Positions 1 through 11,445 of a stretch of DNA of 64,000 nucleotides are shown piece by piece. This stretch comes from Medicago truncatula (Eukaryota > Streptophyta > Magnoliopsida > Fabales > Fabaceae). The DNA lies in contig NC_053048.1 of assembly GCF_003473485.1 (NCBI RefSeq), positions 28,516,755-28,580,754 on the forward strand, read 5' to 3'. The number at the start of each line of letters is the position of its first letter. The stretch's first letter is position 1. The notes below the pieces were generated by a model, which was not told where the DNA came from, did no database searches, and saw nothing but the letters and a program-made list of their open reading frames with translations. The translations under genes were made by a program, and so were the position numbers.

Positions 1-737
1 TATAACACTTCACTTCAAAAATCTTACTTCATATTAGCAAGTTAAAATGAACACATTTTAAAAAAAAATAAAATAAAAAATGTCTCTACAAAGTAAACCA
101 AGCCTTAATTTTTCAAAGACTATCTTAAAACTTGTGTATGTTTTTATGTTAACCCTCTAGTTTTTAAAAAAAAGGACCCTAAAAATTTAGAGTTCAACCA
201 AAATATAAGTAAAGTTTGGTCAAAAATTGCTCCACTTGAGGATCAAACTCAAATTCTTCTAAACAAATCGTTATTTTGGTGGAACTCATTAACCATCTGA
301 ATTCAATTGTTTGATTATCTTAAAGAGACAATTATCCCAGGAAATGTATTTTATTAGTACAGCACTCCATGGTTTCATTTCAATCATGTAGAAGGCTAAG
401 AGATGTAGCATTCAATATTCAGGTCATTTATCTTTATTGGAGTAGTCATTGTGAATTTGTCAAGATTCATGAATAATGCTAACAAGAGACAAAAGTGCAT
501 AGTGGAAATAATGACAATTTGACACCATACATTGAAAGAATCACACCTTTTTGTTAATGCAGGTAAAATAATCTGTGTTTTTGTCTACAAATTTACAATA
601 CACATACACAACAAACTGAAATATGCTGCTAGCTGCAACAATGCTACAAATTAATTGAAAAGAGTAAGGAACTACTACACTAGCATCTTCACCAAAAGAC
701 TAAGAAAGTTACACACAATGTTATTTGAGAATGAAAA
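1..737. other. Gene-free flank downstream of the kinesin gene
   Basis: This AT-rich stretch has no ORF or repeat that I can recognise. Part of it, below 738, should be the 3' untranslated region and polyadenylation region of the minus-strand kinesin gene. I could not fix a poly(A) site. Confidence 0.5.
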
Positions 738-3700
738 TCATTTGAGCATTGAATCTTCTGCTTTGTCATCGAAGAGTTTCTTTGCAGCTTTAGTGAACAG
801 ATTATGAGCCTGCCAAAAAGTAGTAGAAGTTAGAATTTTGTTCACATTTTTAGAATTAAACTAGATTTTCAACTTAAAATTTCATTATGATTATATATGT
901 AGTAATAATACCTGCTTCAAAGAGAGACCAATCTTCTCCAGGTCACATAACTGTAACATGCGGGAAAAAATGCATCACCAAAAGCATTATGAGGAACTAA
1001 TTGTATCTGTGTTGCAAGTTATGAATTATATTTATACTAACCGATTTTAATGGACTTTCTTCTCTGAGGTCTATGATGTAATCTGCCATTTTGTCTCCTA
1101 TGCCCTGAAGGAATACAATGATTGAATCCCAAGTATTAGAAAATGAAGAAAAATCATGTCACTTTGTTTCTTATTTTGAAATATTTGTACATGAGATATT
1201 TGAAAACGAGAAACAGAGTGAAAATAATGTGATGCATGTTTGGATGAGCAGTGAGTTTGGCAACGTTGTGATTTCGTTGAAGCTTTAAAGTGTAGTTTTT
1301 GCTAAAATTAAAGTAGATCGCCATGATTCTTCCAATCTCATCGTCAATCCAAACATGCACATGGTTGTTTTGTAATCAAAAGTAAAAAACAAAAAATTTA
1401 AAACAGAAAATGATTTCTCAGACCAAAATGGACCCTAAAGAATAGTGCAATAATGAAAAACTGTCAGATAAAGAGACTATTCAAACTGGAGATTCATGTG
1501 GCAAGCAACCGTGCATGTACCTTTAACTCTTGTAGCTCCTCTCTGCATTTAAAAATTAAACAGTGTTAAGGCACCTTGAAAGAAGGTTCACTGAGTATGC
1601 TTTGGTAATTATGCAAAATATAAGGGAGAATGTTATTTACCTGCTTGCATTATTTAACAAATCAATGTATTCTTGAACTAGACAGTTCTACACATTAAAA
1701 AAATAGATTATGTGAGAAAGGAGATTCACAAATTTCATTTTGTTAGTGAAGTTAAAACAACTAGTTGTACCTTCAAAACAGAACTTCTTGCACTGAATTT
1801 GTCAAGTGGAGTGCCATTTTCCTGCAACCCTTTCTTAGTGGAGCAGGTTGCAGAAAAAGGTGTCCGTGTCAAAGACATAGTCTGAAGGCTGTTTTGAATA
1901 CCATTGATGTTGATGGGAGAGAGAGCTTTTCTTAATGGACTTGGTAGTACTGCTGGTACATCTTTGCTTAATGGTTCATCTGCATACAAATGCATGTGCT
2001 TCAAGCTTTAGAAAGCATAGTTCTATTAGACTCTACCAAGTATTAATCAATGTATGTGACCACAGTTTGGATCATAGTACCACACATTCACCGCAATCAG
2101 TAAATCGAAACTGTTGGATGAAGATCAAACAATTCATATTTTAAGCTCAGTACATCGAGTTTTAAAAGAAACCAGAAATATGAACCATTTCATATTTATC
2201 CAACTGTTCTGGTTGGCCAACTACGGCGAATGCAATTACGACATTTCAAGTACAGAGTCCATTTTCATTACAATATCGAATAAATGACATACCAGGTACA
2301 TCATTATATGATTCCAGTGGTGCCTTATTGGCCTCATGCTCAGTCTCTCTCTTATCATTGTCCTCAACACCAGAATGCATGTTCTACATAGCATTAAAAT
2401 AAATATTATTATAGTCAAGAAAAATGCAAATATTTACAATGCATGAAAATTTAATATTCATCAAGACAATAACAGTTCCTTGTACTTTTCGTAATGCCTG
2501 TCTTTTTCAGCATTAGTGGCATAGTACTTGTAATTAGTGAACTTTTTAGTACGTGTCCTTCACTTTTGACACTCACTCACCTTTTTGCAAGAATCAAAAG
2601 CAACTTCACCATCTAGTAAATTTCTAAAAGATACACCAAAGGCCCTGCTTACACAGTAAGAGAAAATATCACTAACAGAAAATCAATGAGAAAATCATAC
2701 TACATAATTTAATTTTCAATGATCAGACCATAGTTACCTCTCAGTAGTATGTTGAGCTTTTTGGTTGATGAAAGTTCTTCCACCCTTCACTGAGTTATTG
2801 AAATTAACTGATCTCTTAGCAGAGGTAATGGTGGAACCGGGAGTTTTTTGCACAAGTGGAGAATTAAATGCTCCAAGTCTTTGTTGTGAGCTCTTTGTCT
2901 TACCTCTTGATTCTAGCCAAGCTTTCAATTTGGTTTCCATGTCAACGTTAACTTTTGATGTCTCTAGTTTATGGGCTGAAGGTACAAAATTAGAGACGTG
3001 CCTTGATCGAGCAGCCAAACTAACAGTATGAACAGATTCCTGATATTCTCCTGGATTCTGAAATCACACATGAAGGGATATAATTAAATACTGAATCTCA
3101 TTTTCAGAGTTGCATATCGACTAGAGTTATGACATGAGTAATGGTTATATAGTTTAAGCAGTTCTCGCCTTATTAGCTGGTTTTAAGAAATTGAATTAGG
3201 CCCCAATTCGATAATCTAATATAAGAAATCAGAGTATATATTAGATCTGGTATCAAACCGAGATATTTGTTATTCTATCCACACTTGTTGACGTTTCTGA
3301 TGTCTAGTCTATTGCGGGTGGAATAACAGAAATCTCAACACTAATCAGAATTAATAGGGGAATTAAGTTAAGATGCAATTCTCTTGGTCATTCTAATGGT
3401 TGAACAAGTAACCTACAACTTATATATCACCCCCTCAAGCTCTTGTTATGCATATCAAATCTAATGAACCAATATTAAATGAGAGAAAAAAAACTATAAA
3501 ACTTATAGCTTTACCAGGCAAGCAACCATGAGTGCACGGCTAGATCCCCCGAGAGAGTCCTGCAATATACGGGTCAATTTGCTGTCTCTATAGGGTGTTC
3601 TTGGTTTGTTGTTGTTCAATGCATATATCACATTTGACAGTGCAAACAAGGACTGATTTATCTTAGCACTCTCTTGAAGACGAATCCCTTCATTGCAGCT

Positions 3701-5648
3701 CCTTCTATTGTCTTCATTACCTGCATCAACCTTAAACGCATTATGTCCTTCCGTTGCTTGCAATACATCAAACCCATTACCCCAATTGAGTGGACGGTAA
3801 CCTGCCAAGTCTATGAGGTTCAGTTTTCCACATACAAAACTTCCATTCCCATCGGGAGGAGTTGATAGTATAGATATCACAAGCACTCCATGACTCCTGC
3901 TGGATACGTCATTGAGGCCTGTGTGTGCAGTTTTGCGCCTCTGAATACCGCTGGAAAAGACCTCTTGAAATTCGGACATTGTATTTACAGGAACTTGAGA
4001 TAGTCCCCTGAGGTGAATATGGCCATCTTTGCCATCCAAAACTGAAATCTCGCTCGCTTTTAACTCTAAGAGGTCGTAACATCGGTCCATGTAGACCTCA
4101 TAGTATGAAATTTGAGCTGTGCTACTAGTGTTTTGACAAATAGACAGGATAGTGGACATTGCCAACGGCATCAAGCCAGGTTGTTCTTCAGTTCCCTGCA
4201 ACACCAAGCATCGGTTATTTCAACTACACAACACAAAAAAGTAAGAAAATGCTAAAAAATTAAACAGGTACATAAAATCAACCTGGCACTACCAATTTCA
4301 AGAATTCAAGACTGGATCAGTTATTTTGAGTCCTCATTTATGCTAGTATACGATAAATAATACTAAGTCTCAGTAGAAGCGAGAAAAACTCTAGGGAGAA
4401 GACAAAACACCAATTTCACCATAGCTACTACATCCCTAATATACACAAGATTAGGGTTCAGTCAAAACTCCAAAAGCTACATCTAATGAAGCTGTTCCAG
4501 CACCTTGAGATAAAATCATTGCAATAGAAAATAAGAAATATACTAGATAAATTACTCCTCCTTCCACCAAAATTGCTAGAAATGCTCTCTTCATTTAGCA
4601 TCAGCATTAATACCATTAGAGTTTGTACAACCTATAACCATCTGAGCTGAGCCAAATTGTGCGTAACCAATGGATCCATACATTATTGCACTAGATAAGG
4701 TTCAATTTACGAATGATGACATAAATCACTAACATATAACATATACTAACTACAAAAATGGGCCGTTTTACCGCTAAATCTCTCTTAAGGTACATTATTC
4801 AGAAAAGTATAACCATAACCTATGTCATTGTTAAACATGAAAAAGAGTACTGCTCCTCACTACCCTCTGAACTCAAACTTACATTTACAACCAAATACTA
4901 AAAATTCAATAAATCTAACCAAAGGTGGGTTCATTCACTTTTCTGATCCCTCACATAATCACATCATTGTTACTTTCTACGAGCTAATTCATAAAAACAT
5001 TACCAAAAACATAAAAAAATTGACATTTCACAACAAAATTAAACTAATTAACATACATAGATCACACTCTCTCCCCTGCATATACCAAAAACAAATTAAC
5101 AAAATTGAATTTTTACCACAAAATTAAACTAATTCACACATACAGATCACACTCTCACCTGCATAGTATATGTCTTTCCACTACCAGTAGCACCATAAGC
5201 AAACACAGTAGCATTACATCCACCGAATATAGCCGGTATCATCGGACTAACTTCTCTCTCAAATATCTGACCCACATTATTATCCTCTTGATCAAAGAAT
5301 GAATCCAACTTGTAACACTCTTTCCGACTAAAAAATCAAACAACCAAACAAAATCAAAAACCAAAATTCAAACACTCTACTAATAAAAAAGAAAACTTTT
5401 TCTAAAAAAATTGAATTTTTTTGAAACCTGGTAAATGGGTCTTTGAGATAAACTGCTACATCATTTTGGGATTGAAAATCTTGATCTAAAAGTGAGATAC
5501 AAGAAACTGGGTCATCACAATTTCTTGAGGTTTCGTGAGGGAGGAAGGGTCTAACCCTAACTATGACCCTTACCTTGGAAACTGAAATGGGGTTGTTGTT
5601 GATGGGGGCTTTTGGAGGGGTGCATGAGTAATTAAGAGTAGTAGCCAT
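738..5648 (-). CDS. KIN10B: Kinesin-10 family motor protein (KIN-10B-like), 13 exons
   Basis: ATP-driven microtubule motor of the kinesin-10 (NOD/KID-like) family; members act on spindle or phragmoplast microtubules and chromosomes. My exons, 5' to 3' on the minus strand: 5648-5428, 5327-5159, 4195-3802, 3720-3515, 3057-2738, 2644-2581, 2383-2293, 1979-1771, 1687-1641, 1542-1521, 1104-1042, 950-912, 809-738. All have GT/AG borders and sum to 1,917 nt (638 aa plus stop). Visible motifs: VRVRPF near residue 30, P-loop GATGSGKT at about 119-126, SSRSH (switch I) at about 228-232, LIDLAG (switch II) at about 257-262, then NQSLFALSNVI. The motor ends with CLNPGEYQESVHTVSLAARS. The C-terminus (about 581-615) is a helix-hairpin-helix (LQGIGDKMADYIIDLREESP), a possible DNA-binding element known in this subfamily. 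Length and architecture match Arabidopsis KIN-10B from memory. Exon borders are inferred, without transcripts. Confidence 0.93.
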
Positions 5649-5884
5649 TGATGTGAGAAAGATTTGATTTTTGAGACAGGTTGATGAGAATTGTTAAAGA
5701 TTGTTGTTGAAATTGAGGAGTGAGAGTGGGAGAGGTTTTTGAAAGTAGTGACCGTTTGTTTTGGTTTGGATTTTGACGCACTTTTGGTTTGAATTTGTCT
5801 ATGTGGAATATGATGGACTATGATATTGGTGAATGGTACTTTAAGGGAACCTAAGAATTTATAAAAGTAAAATATTTTGCAATA
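5649..5884 (-). promoter_or_regulatory. 5' UTR and proximal promoter of the kinesin gene
   Basis: This is the sequence immediately upstream of the kinesin ATG on the minus strand. It has pyrimidine- and purine-rich stretches near the ATG. It is bounded distally by a MITE beginning at about 5885, so insertions sit about 240 bp from the start codon. No definite TATA box was assigned. Confidence 0.4.
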
Positions 5885-6870
5885 TACTCCATCCAATCTT
5901 ATATACATGTAAAAATCAAGGTAATCAAAACCGGACCGGACATTAAACCGATGTAGACATGGGTTTAAGGTTTTGAGGTTGGACCGGGGTTCAACCAGAT
6001 TCAACTAAATAATATTATATTATTATTTTATTATAATATTTTAGTAAAAATATATGTTTTTTATTACAATTTGATAAATAATTAAAAAAAAAAGTTATAA
6101 AAAATTTAACAAAGCTTACCTTCCTCACGTTCCCAAGTCGATTATAATTAACTCAAAAGACTTTTTTTTTTTTTAAAAAAATAAAGACATTCTTGATGGG
6201 CTTGTTTTCTAAGTCCAACCCATCCATCACTAACCCTAAATTACAACACAGTCAATCTAAAAATGTGAATATAAGCAGCCGCCTCCTTGTTATGGTTCAT
6301 TATTCCTCAGCTCCCATTTTCCCTTTTCTTCTCTTACATCTTCACATGGAAACTTCAACGTATTGAATTGCATGGATTGTTTACATTCTTACTGTTCTTT
6401 CTTCTAAAACCTTGTTTCTTACTGATATACTTTAATTTGTTTCTGATTCAACCAATCTATTTTTCGTATTGAATCTTGCAGCAATTGAAACAAAACGAGA
6501 CTAAAAGGGAAAAAGATTGTATGAAATGGAACAGATTGAAAAGAAATAGAAATACTAGTTTCAACTTTTTTTTCTGAAAAAAAATAACTCCAAACGGTCA
6601 GACCTGTAAAACCGTCTGAACCGGCGGTTTCCGGTTGTTGACCCGGTTTTGTGAACCAGCGGTTTTAATGCCCATCCGGACCGGAAAGGGGTCCAGCTTC
6701 CGGTTGAACCGGCCGGTCCGGTCCGATTTTTACTACCATGGTAAAAATTGACTTTTTAGATATATTGAATAATTTATGTATTCAGTAAAGAATTTAAACC
6801 AAATAAATAAATTATTCAATATACGTAAAAAGTCAATTGTTTTTTGTAAATAGGATGAGAAGAAAGAGTA
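5885..6870. mobile_element. Stowaway-like MITE, split by another element
   Basis: The left end reads TACTCCATCC at 5885. The right end, on the other strand, reads TACTCTTTCTTCTCATCC at 6870. Inside the right half, 6743-6840 is a strong palindrome: ATTGACTTTTTAGATATATT pairs with its inverted partner near 6810-6838. This is the usual body of the common plant MITE with CTCC-TCC ends. The left half breaks off near 5917 and the body resumes near 6740, which implies a later insertion of about 0.8 kb. Confidence 0.55.
5919..6736. mobile_element. Non-autonomous DNA element with GGACCGG-rich inverted ends
   Basis: The left end (about 5920-5950) carries AAAACCGGACCGGAC. The right end (about 6690-6735), inverted, carries AAAAATCGGACCGGACC. 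Both ends have further CCGGTT/AACCGG subterminal motifs, while the middle is AT-rich and non-coding. Element borders and target duplication are not certain: CATGTAAAAAT flanks the left and CATGGTAAAAAT the right, which could be a duplication or the split MITE. The superfamily (hAT-like or Mutator-like) is unresolved. Confidence 0.45.
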
Positions 6871-7010
6871 TAAAGTATACATTGGTGAATTTGTATAAAA
6901 GAGAATATACATTGCTATCTTTACATATAAATTTGGTCAACTATTTTTTGTTTTCCTTTATATTTTCCTTTGTTCTTTTTTAATTATTACTTTTAGACAT
7001 TTTAAACAAA

Positions 7011-8423
7011 GACTTAATTGCTATTTTATTCCTTAAGTTTTTTTTAGTATTGTTTTGGCCTCTAAGTAATAAAAAAAAGTTTGTTCCAGTTCAATAATTA
7101 TATCTCTGTTAAACATTTTAGTCCCTTCCGTTAAGTTTAATAAAAAATATGTCAATTGTTGTACACGTGTCATCATAACATTGACTGAAAACTTAATTTA
7201 TTTTCTTCATCTTCTTCATCCATTTCTGAAAAAACAACAAGAACTAACTCAATAAACAAATTCATCTTCAAACATCAGCAACGACAATAACAACAACCAC
7301 AACAACTCAATAAACAACAACAACAAAGAAAAAAAATCAAATCTCCAAACAAAATCAAATCATCTTCAACACCTTTATTCATATTCTAACCAAAAAAATA
7401 AAATATTTAAAAGAGAGATAAAAAAGAAATATTTGCTGCAGCAAGAAAACGGTGAGTCAAGAACTACACCCTTCACCCAAAATCTCCATTAAAGCTTTAA
7501 TCAAGCTTGCATGACTTTCTCTTCCTCATATTCATCAACCAATCAATGAAAAATTAAGGTGAGTTAAGAAATTTTCCTACTCTTTCACTGTAACTGGGCA
7601 AACCCTCAAACTCTTTCTCTCAAAACGCATTTTCCTCCTATCAAGCTCTCTAGTTAAGCCAATTAAAAAGCTAGTTCTTTTCCCCTTCTTTTTCTAACCC
7701 TCAACCAACCCACACCTTCATTTTCCAATTTATGCACTGAAGGCTTTGGTGAATTTAATTGAATACGGCTGTTTCACTTCAAAGCATGAATAACACCATG
7801 CCTAGCAATTCAATAAAATCCCCACTCTTTACAAGCCTTAGATTTTCTTAAAGGTTGAATTTTTATTTTTATTTTTTTTGCGAGAGTGCTACTGCTAAGT
7901 GTGTGAGAAGAAGGGTTTGTTCTGTGTGTTGAGATGAATAGTGTGTTTTGGGCTATGATTTTGAAACCCTAAGATCCATGATTTTGGCCCAAAAAATTAA
8001 ATTATGCTCTTTGACTATAGGAATTACATTATTGAATGACGCTTCATTTTTAATTCCTGTGAAAATTCAAAAAAAGAAAATCAAGGAATTTGGAAGGGGT
8101 TTTGCTAGGTTTTTTATGAAGACGATGTTGGAGATGATGAAGAATTGGAAGGAAGAAGATGAAGAATGAAAGAAAAAAATTAGGTGGTGATAGTACATTA
8201 TTACTTACAATAGACCTTCTATATCCAATGGTTTATTATTTGACAAATAGATCAAACAATTAAGATTAAAATATTAATGAAGTTTATGGTGTATTACCCA
8301 TAATATTGGCTCACCTAAGACATTTGGGGTTAACTCCTTGACGGAAGGGACTAAAAATGTGTAACAAAAATAAAATTAAAGGATACAGAAAAATAATTAA
8401 GGGATCAAAAGAGCAATTTAGCC
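7011..8423. mobile_element. Mutator-like element (MULE) with perfect 9-bp TSD
   Basis: The inverted ends start GACTTAATTGCT (7011) and, on the other strand, GGCTAAATTGCT (8423). The similarity, including AGTCCCTTCCGT blocks, extends more than 100 bp inward. Both flanks carry the same 9-bp duplication TTAAACAAA (7002-7010 and 8424-8432), typical of the Mutator superfamily. No transposase is present. The roughly 1 kb interior contains CAA/AAC-rich and gene-like sequence with only short ORFs (for example 7948-8169), so it is non-autonomous and possibly carries captured sequence. Confidence 0.85.
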
Positions 8424-8432
8424 TTAAACAAA

Positions 8433-8730
8433 TTAAGACAATCAATAAATGTTATTACTTTTGATACAATAATTTGTCATTTTTCAATAATAGCCTCATT
8501 CATTTAATATCTTGTTTCATATATTTCTCTCTCTCTCTCTGTAATAAATAACTAAGGGTAATATTGCTAAAACAACATTTAATATTGCATTGAACTTTGA
8601 AAGTGACATATAGTTGATAGTTGATAGTTTCATATGGGTTTGGATCCTTTCTCACATGACTCAGATCCTCCCCTTCTTTCATTCTCTCATTCTTCTCTAC
8701 TTCACCATTTTGAGTTTTTCTCTTTCTTGA
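8433..8730. other. Intergenic, no feature seen
   Basis: AT-rich sequence with a short CT microsatellite near 8527-8540. No gene or clear repeat is recognised between the MULE and the LINE remnant. Confidence 0.4.
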
Positions 8731-8734
8731 TATT

Positions 8735-10200
8735 CTCTCACTCTTAATAAGTGAGCATCCACGTTGAGCTTGAGGAAACCCTTTGAAGGAGGACTCCAGC
8801 TAATGTTGCAGCTCTGCATGCAAGGATTATTCATCGAAGCATTAGTAGAAGAATTCACGTTCTGGTCTTTGAACTCTTGGAGCATGTCGAGAGATCTGGG
8901 TAGTGCCTCAATCACAGGTATGGTCTTGTTCTGAAAAACTAAGGTATTTCTTGTGTTCCAAATCTGGTAAATAATGGCAGTTATAGTCGCCAAAGTGTCT
9001 TTGTCCACAGTAGTAGGAAGAGTAGAAAGCCAATCTATAAAATCATAATCATTGAGTGGAACATTGAGTTTCCATAGATTAGTCCATTTCCTGTTGTCCT
9101 CATTTTCCTGTTGTCCATTTCCTGCCATTTAGGAGAATACTATAAGATACAATAGAGATGCATTTCATCATACAGAGGTCAAGTGAGCAGGGAAACCCGT
9201 GGTAGAGAAAGTGGCTTGAATGAACTATCATTCCAGTCTATCATATGCTTTTGCCATGTCTGTCTTAATAGCCACATAGCCATTTTTCCTTTTTGTGTGT
9301 TTAAAATAATGAAAGATATCAAAGGTCATAAGGGTGTTGTCAGTGATGAGTCTTCCAGGGATGAAGACACTTTGGTTTTCAAAAATAATGTGGGTTACAA
9401 GGGGCTTAATTCTATTGGCTATAGTTTTAGTAATGATCTTAAGAGTCACATTACATAGAGCTATAGGTTTGTAATCTTTAGGAGTGTTAGGAGACTTGTT
9501 TTTAGGAATGAGGCAGATATTGATATGGTTAAAGTAGCCTGGCCAATAATAGGCCAATATTGTTGATAAAAAAGGACAGAGAGTCCATCAGGGTTAGGGC
9601 TAGCAAGACTTTTCATACTATTGATGAAATGGTAAACCTCTGCAGGGGTAAAAGGAGTATTGAGGAGGGTTTTCATATCTTCAGTGAGCTTATTATTAAC
9701 CACCTGAACTATAGTCATCACATTGGAGGGGTTTTGGCTAGTAAACAGGGTTTTGAAATAATCCAAAAAGGTCCCTTCAATGTTTTTGGTTTCAAAATGA
9801 GTGAATCCTGAGTTGTCTTGTATTTTATCAATCTTATTCCTTCTTCTGCGTTGATTACCCTTCATATGAAAAAATCTTGTGTTTCTATCACCACTTTGGA
9901 GCCATAAAGCCCTAGATCTCTGGTGCCACCAAGTTTCTTCTTGGGCCAGTAAAGTATCTAACTCATTTTCCTTGTCTCTGATCTGGGCCATAACACCCTG
10001 TTTGTCACCATTAGTAGTCAGGTCATGGAGGGAAGCTTGAGTAATAGTAATCTTTTTACCAATGTTGCCAAAAATATTAGTTCCCCAGTGAGATAGATTG
10101 GTCAGAGTTGTGTTGAGACGTTGAACAATAGGGATATGATGATCTGCCCATGATTGTGCTCTTCATTGCTGAGCCACATCTGTTCAAACCTCTTCATTGC
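8735..10200 (-). pseudogene. L1-type LINE remnant (ORF2: RT and RNase H pieces)
   Basis: Minus-strand translation gives ordered fragments of a plant L1 ORF2. Near 10200-9992 is FEQMWLSNEEHN. At 9991-9540 comes the RT-upstream linker (WWHQRSRALWLQSGDRNTRF), followed by a P-DGLSVLFYQ block. At about 9535-9228, in another frame, is the RT core (ICLIPKNKSPNTPKDYKPIA, IKTDMAKAYDRLEW). At about 9128-8740, after an internal deletion, sits the domain before RNase H (IYQIWNTRNTLVFQN) and the start of RNase H (FLKLNVDAHL). The YxDD catalytic block and zinc-binding region are missing, and frames are broken near 9540 and 9228-9130. It is a dead, internally deleted copy. Confidence 0.85.
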
Positions 10201-11278
10201 CCATGATTATGAAATAACGTTTTGATATTGCAAATGATCGCTCTTATTGCTTTTCTTTAAGTATGTTATTTTCCTGAGAGTTAAAGATCTTTTGTTTTGA
10301 AGTGTTTGACAGGAATAAGATATTCTAGGAAGGCATTGTATATATTAGTTAATTAATGTACATGTGGAGTTATGTGCATGGAGGGAGTTTATCTATGGAG
10401 GGCCAAGTTCAAAGTGCACCATTGCTTGAGAATATGTTGTTATTTAAGTTTAGATTTACATATGCAATGTCTCTATACTCAACATGTAATCAATGTCTCT
10501 ATGTATCAATAAGGACTATAAAATTTGGAAGATGTTACTTTCGTTCCTCTTCTTTTAGGTAAATTATCATTTTTATGTACTTAATTATTTTAGACCATTT
10601 ATGAATTTTATATGGACCTATTGTACACAAACATGTTTCAAATCCAGAAGATGAACGAAAGTTAACAAAAGAAAATAAAAGGGAAGAATTGAAAAGGATG
10701 AGAAAAATTACTACAAAACTTTAAAAATGTTTCTAAGTTTGGTGCATTATCAAGGTTCTCTCTTGGCTATTTCCAATTAGCCACGAGTCTTTAGTAGCAT
10801 GAGAAATCCTATTTGTTTTTATCCATCATTATATACAGCATAGGCTGAGTACTCCTTTAAAATCATGCAATTTGGTTTTAGATGACTGAGCCAAGAAACT
10901 GGAAGTTAGGGAATTATATAGCTTTCTTTCATCAATGAAAAATAATATATGAATAATAATGATCTCTATTAGTTAATTAATTCTTTACTGCTACAACTTT
11001 CTAATTCCTCTACTAACATGAGTCTACCGTCATATCTTACGTTATTGTATACGGTTAACTAACTAAATATTTTGCTACATTTTACTTATCAATTTATGCA
11101 TCACAGGAAGCTATAAAGTATATGATTTAAATTTTTATTAAATGTCTAAAGTTTCATGTTCCTTTTAAACATCGAGTTACATGTGTTTCAATTAAGTTAC
11201 TATTTAATTAAGTTTACGGTTTCAAATTCCTCAAAAAACATGGGAGGCTATAAGTATTTGATTTGAGCCACAATAAAT
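10201..11278. other. Intergenic, no gene seen
   Basis: AT-rich sequence with only short ORFs lacking family resemblance (for example 10356-10562). I see no confident repeat apart from the candidate Helitron end just to the right. Confidence 0.4.
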
Positions 11279-11312
11279 CTTTTCTAGCCCATGCGTTGCA
11301 TTGGTGGAAAAA
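11279..11312 (+). mobile_element. Possible Helitron 3' terminus
   Basis: A small hairpin-like GCCCATGCGTTGCATTGG is followed about 12 bp later by CTAG then T, resembling plant Helitron ends (hairpin plus CTRR, inserted before T). The block shared with the second F-box copy begins within about 10 bp of this point. No 5' end was found, so this is tentative. Confidence 0.25.
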
Positions 11313-11445
11313 CTAGTAGTACTATACATTTTGCATCATTTCGGAAACTACCTTGTTCCCACGTCACTAATTCACTAGGCCCCAACGTGCCACCGCCTTA
11401 AGCATCAACAAAAACTATTATATAATTACTTGGTTGTTGACTTTT

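Noticed and set aside
5570..6004. 144-aa minus-strand ORF overlapping the kinesin start
   Set aside because: Out of frame with exon 1 and runs into MITE sequence.
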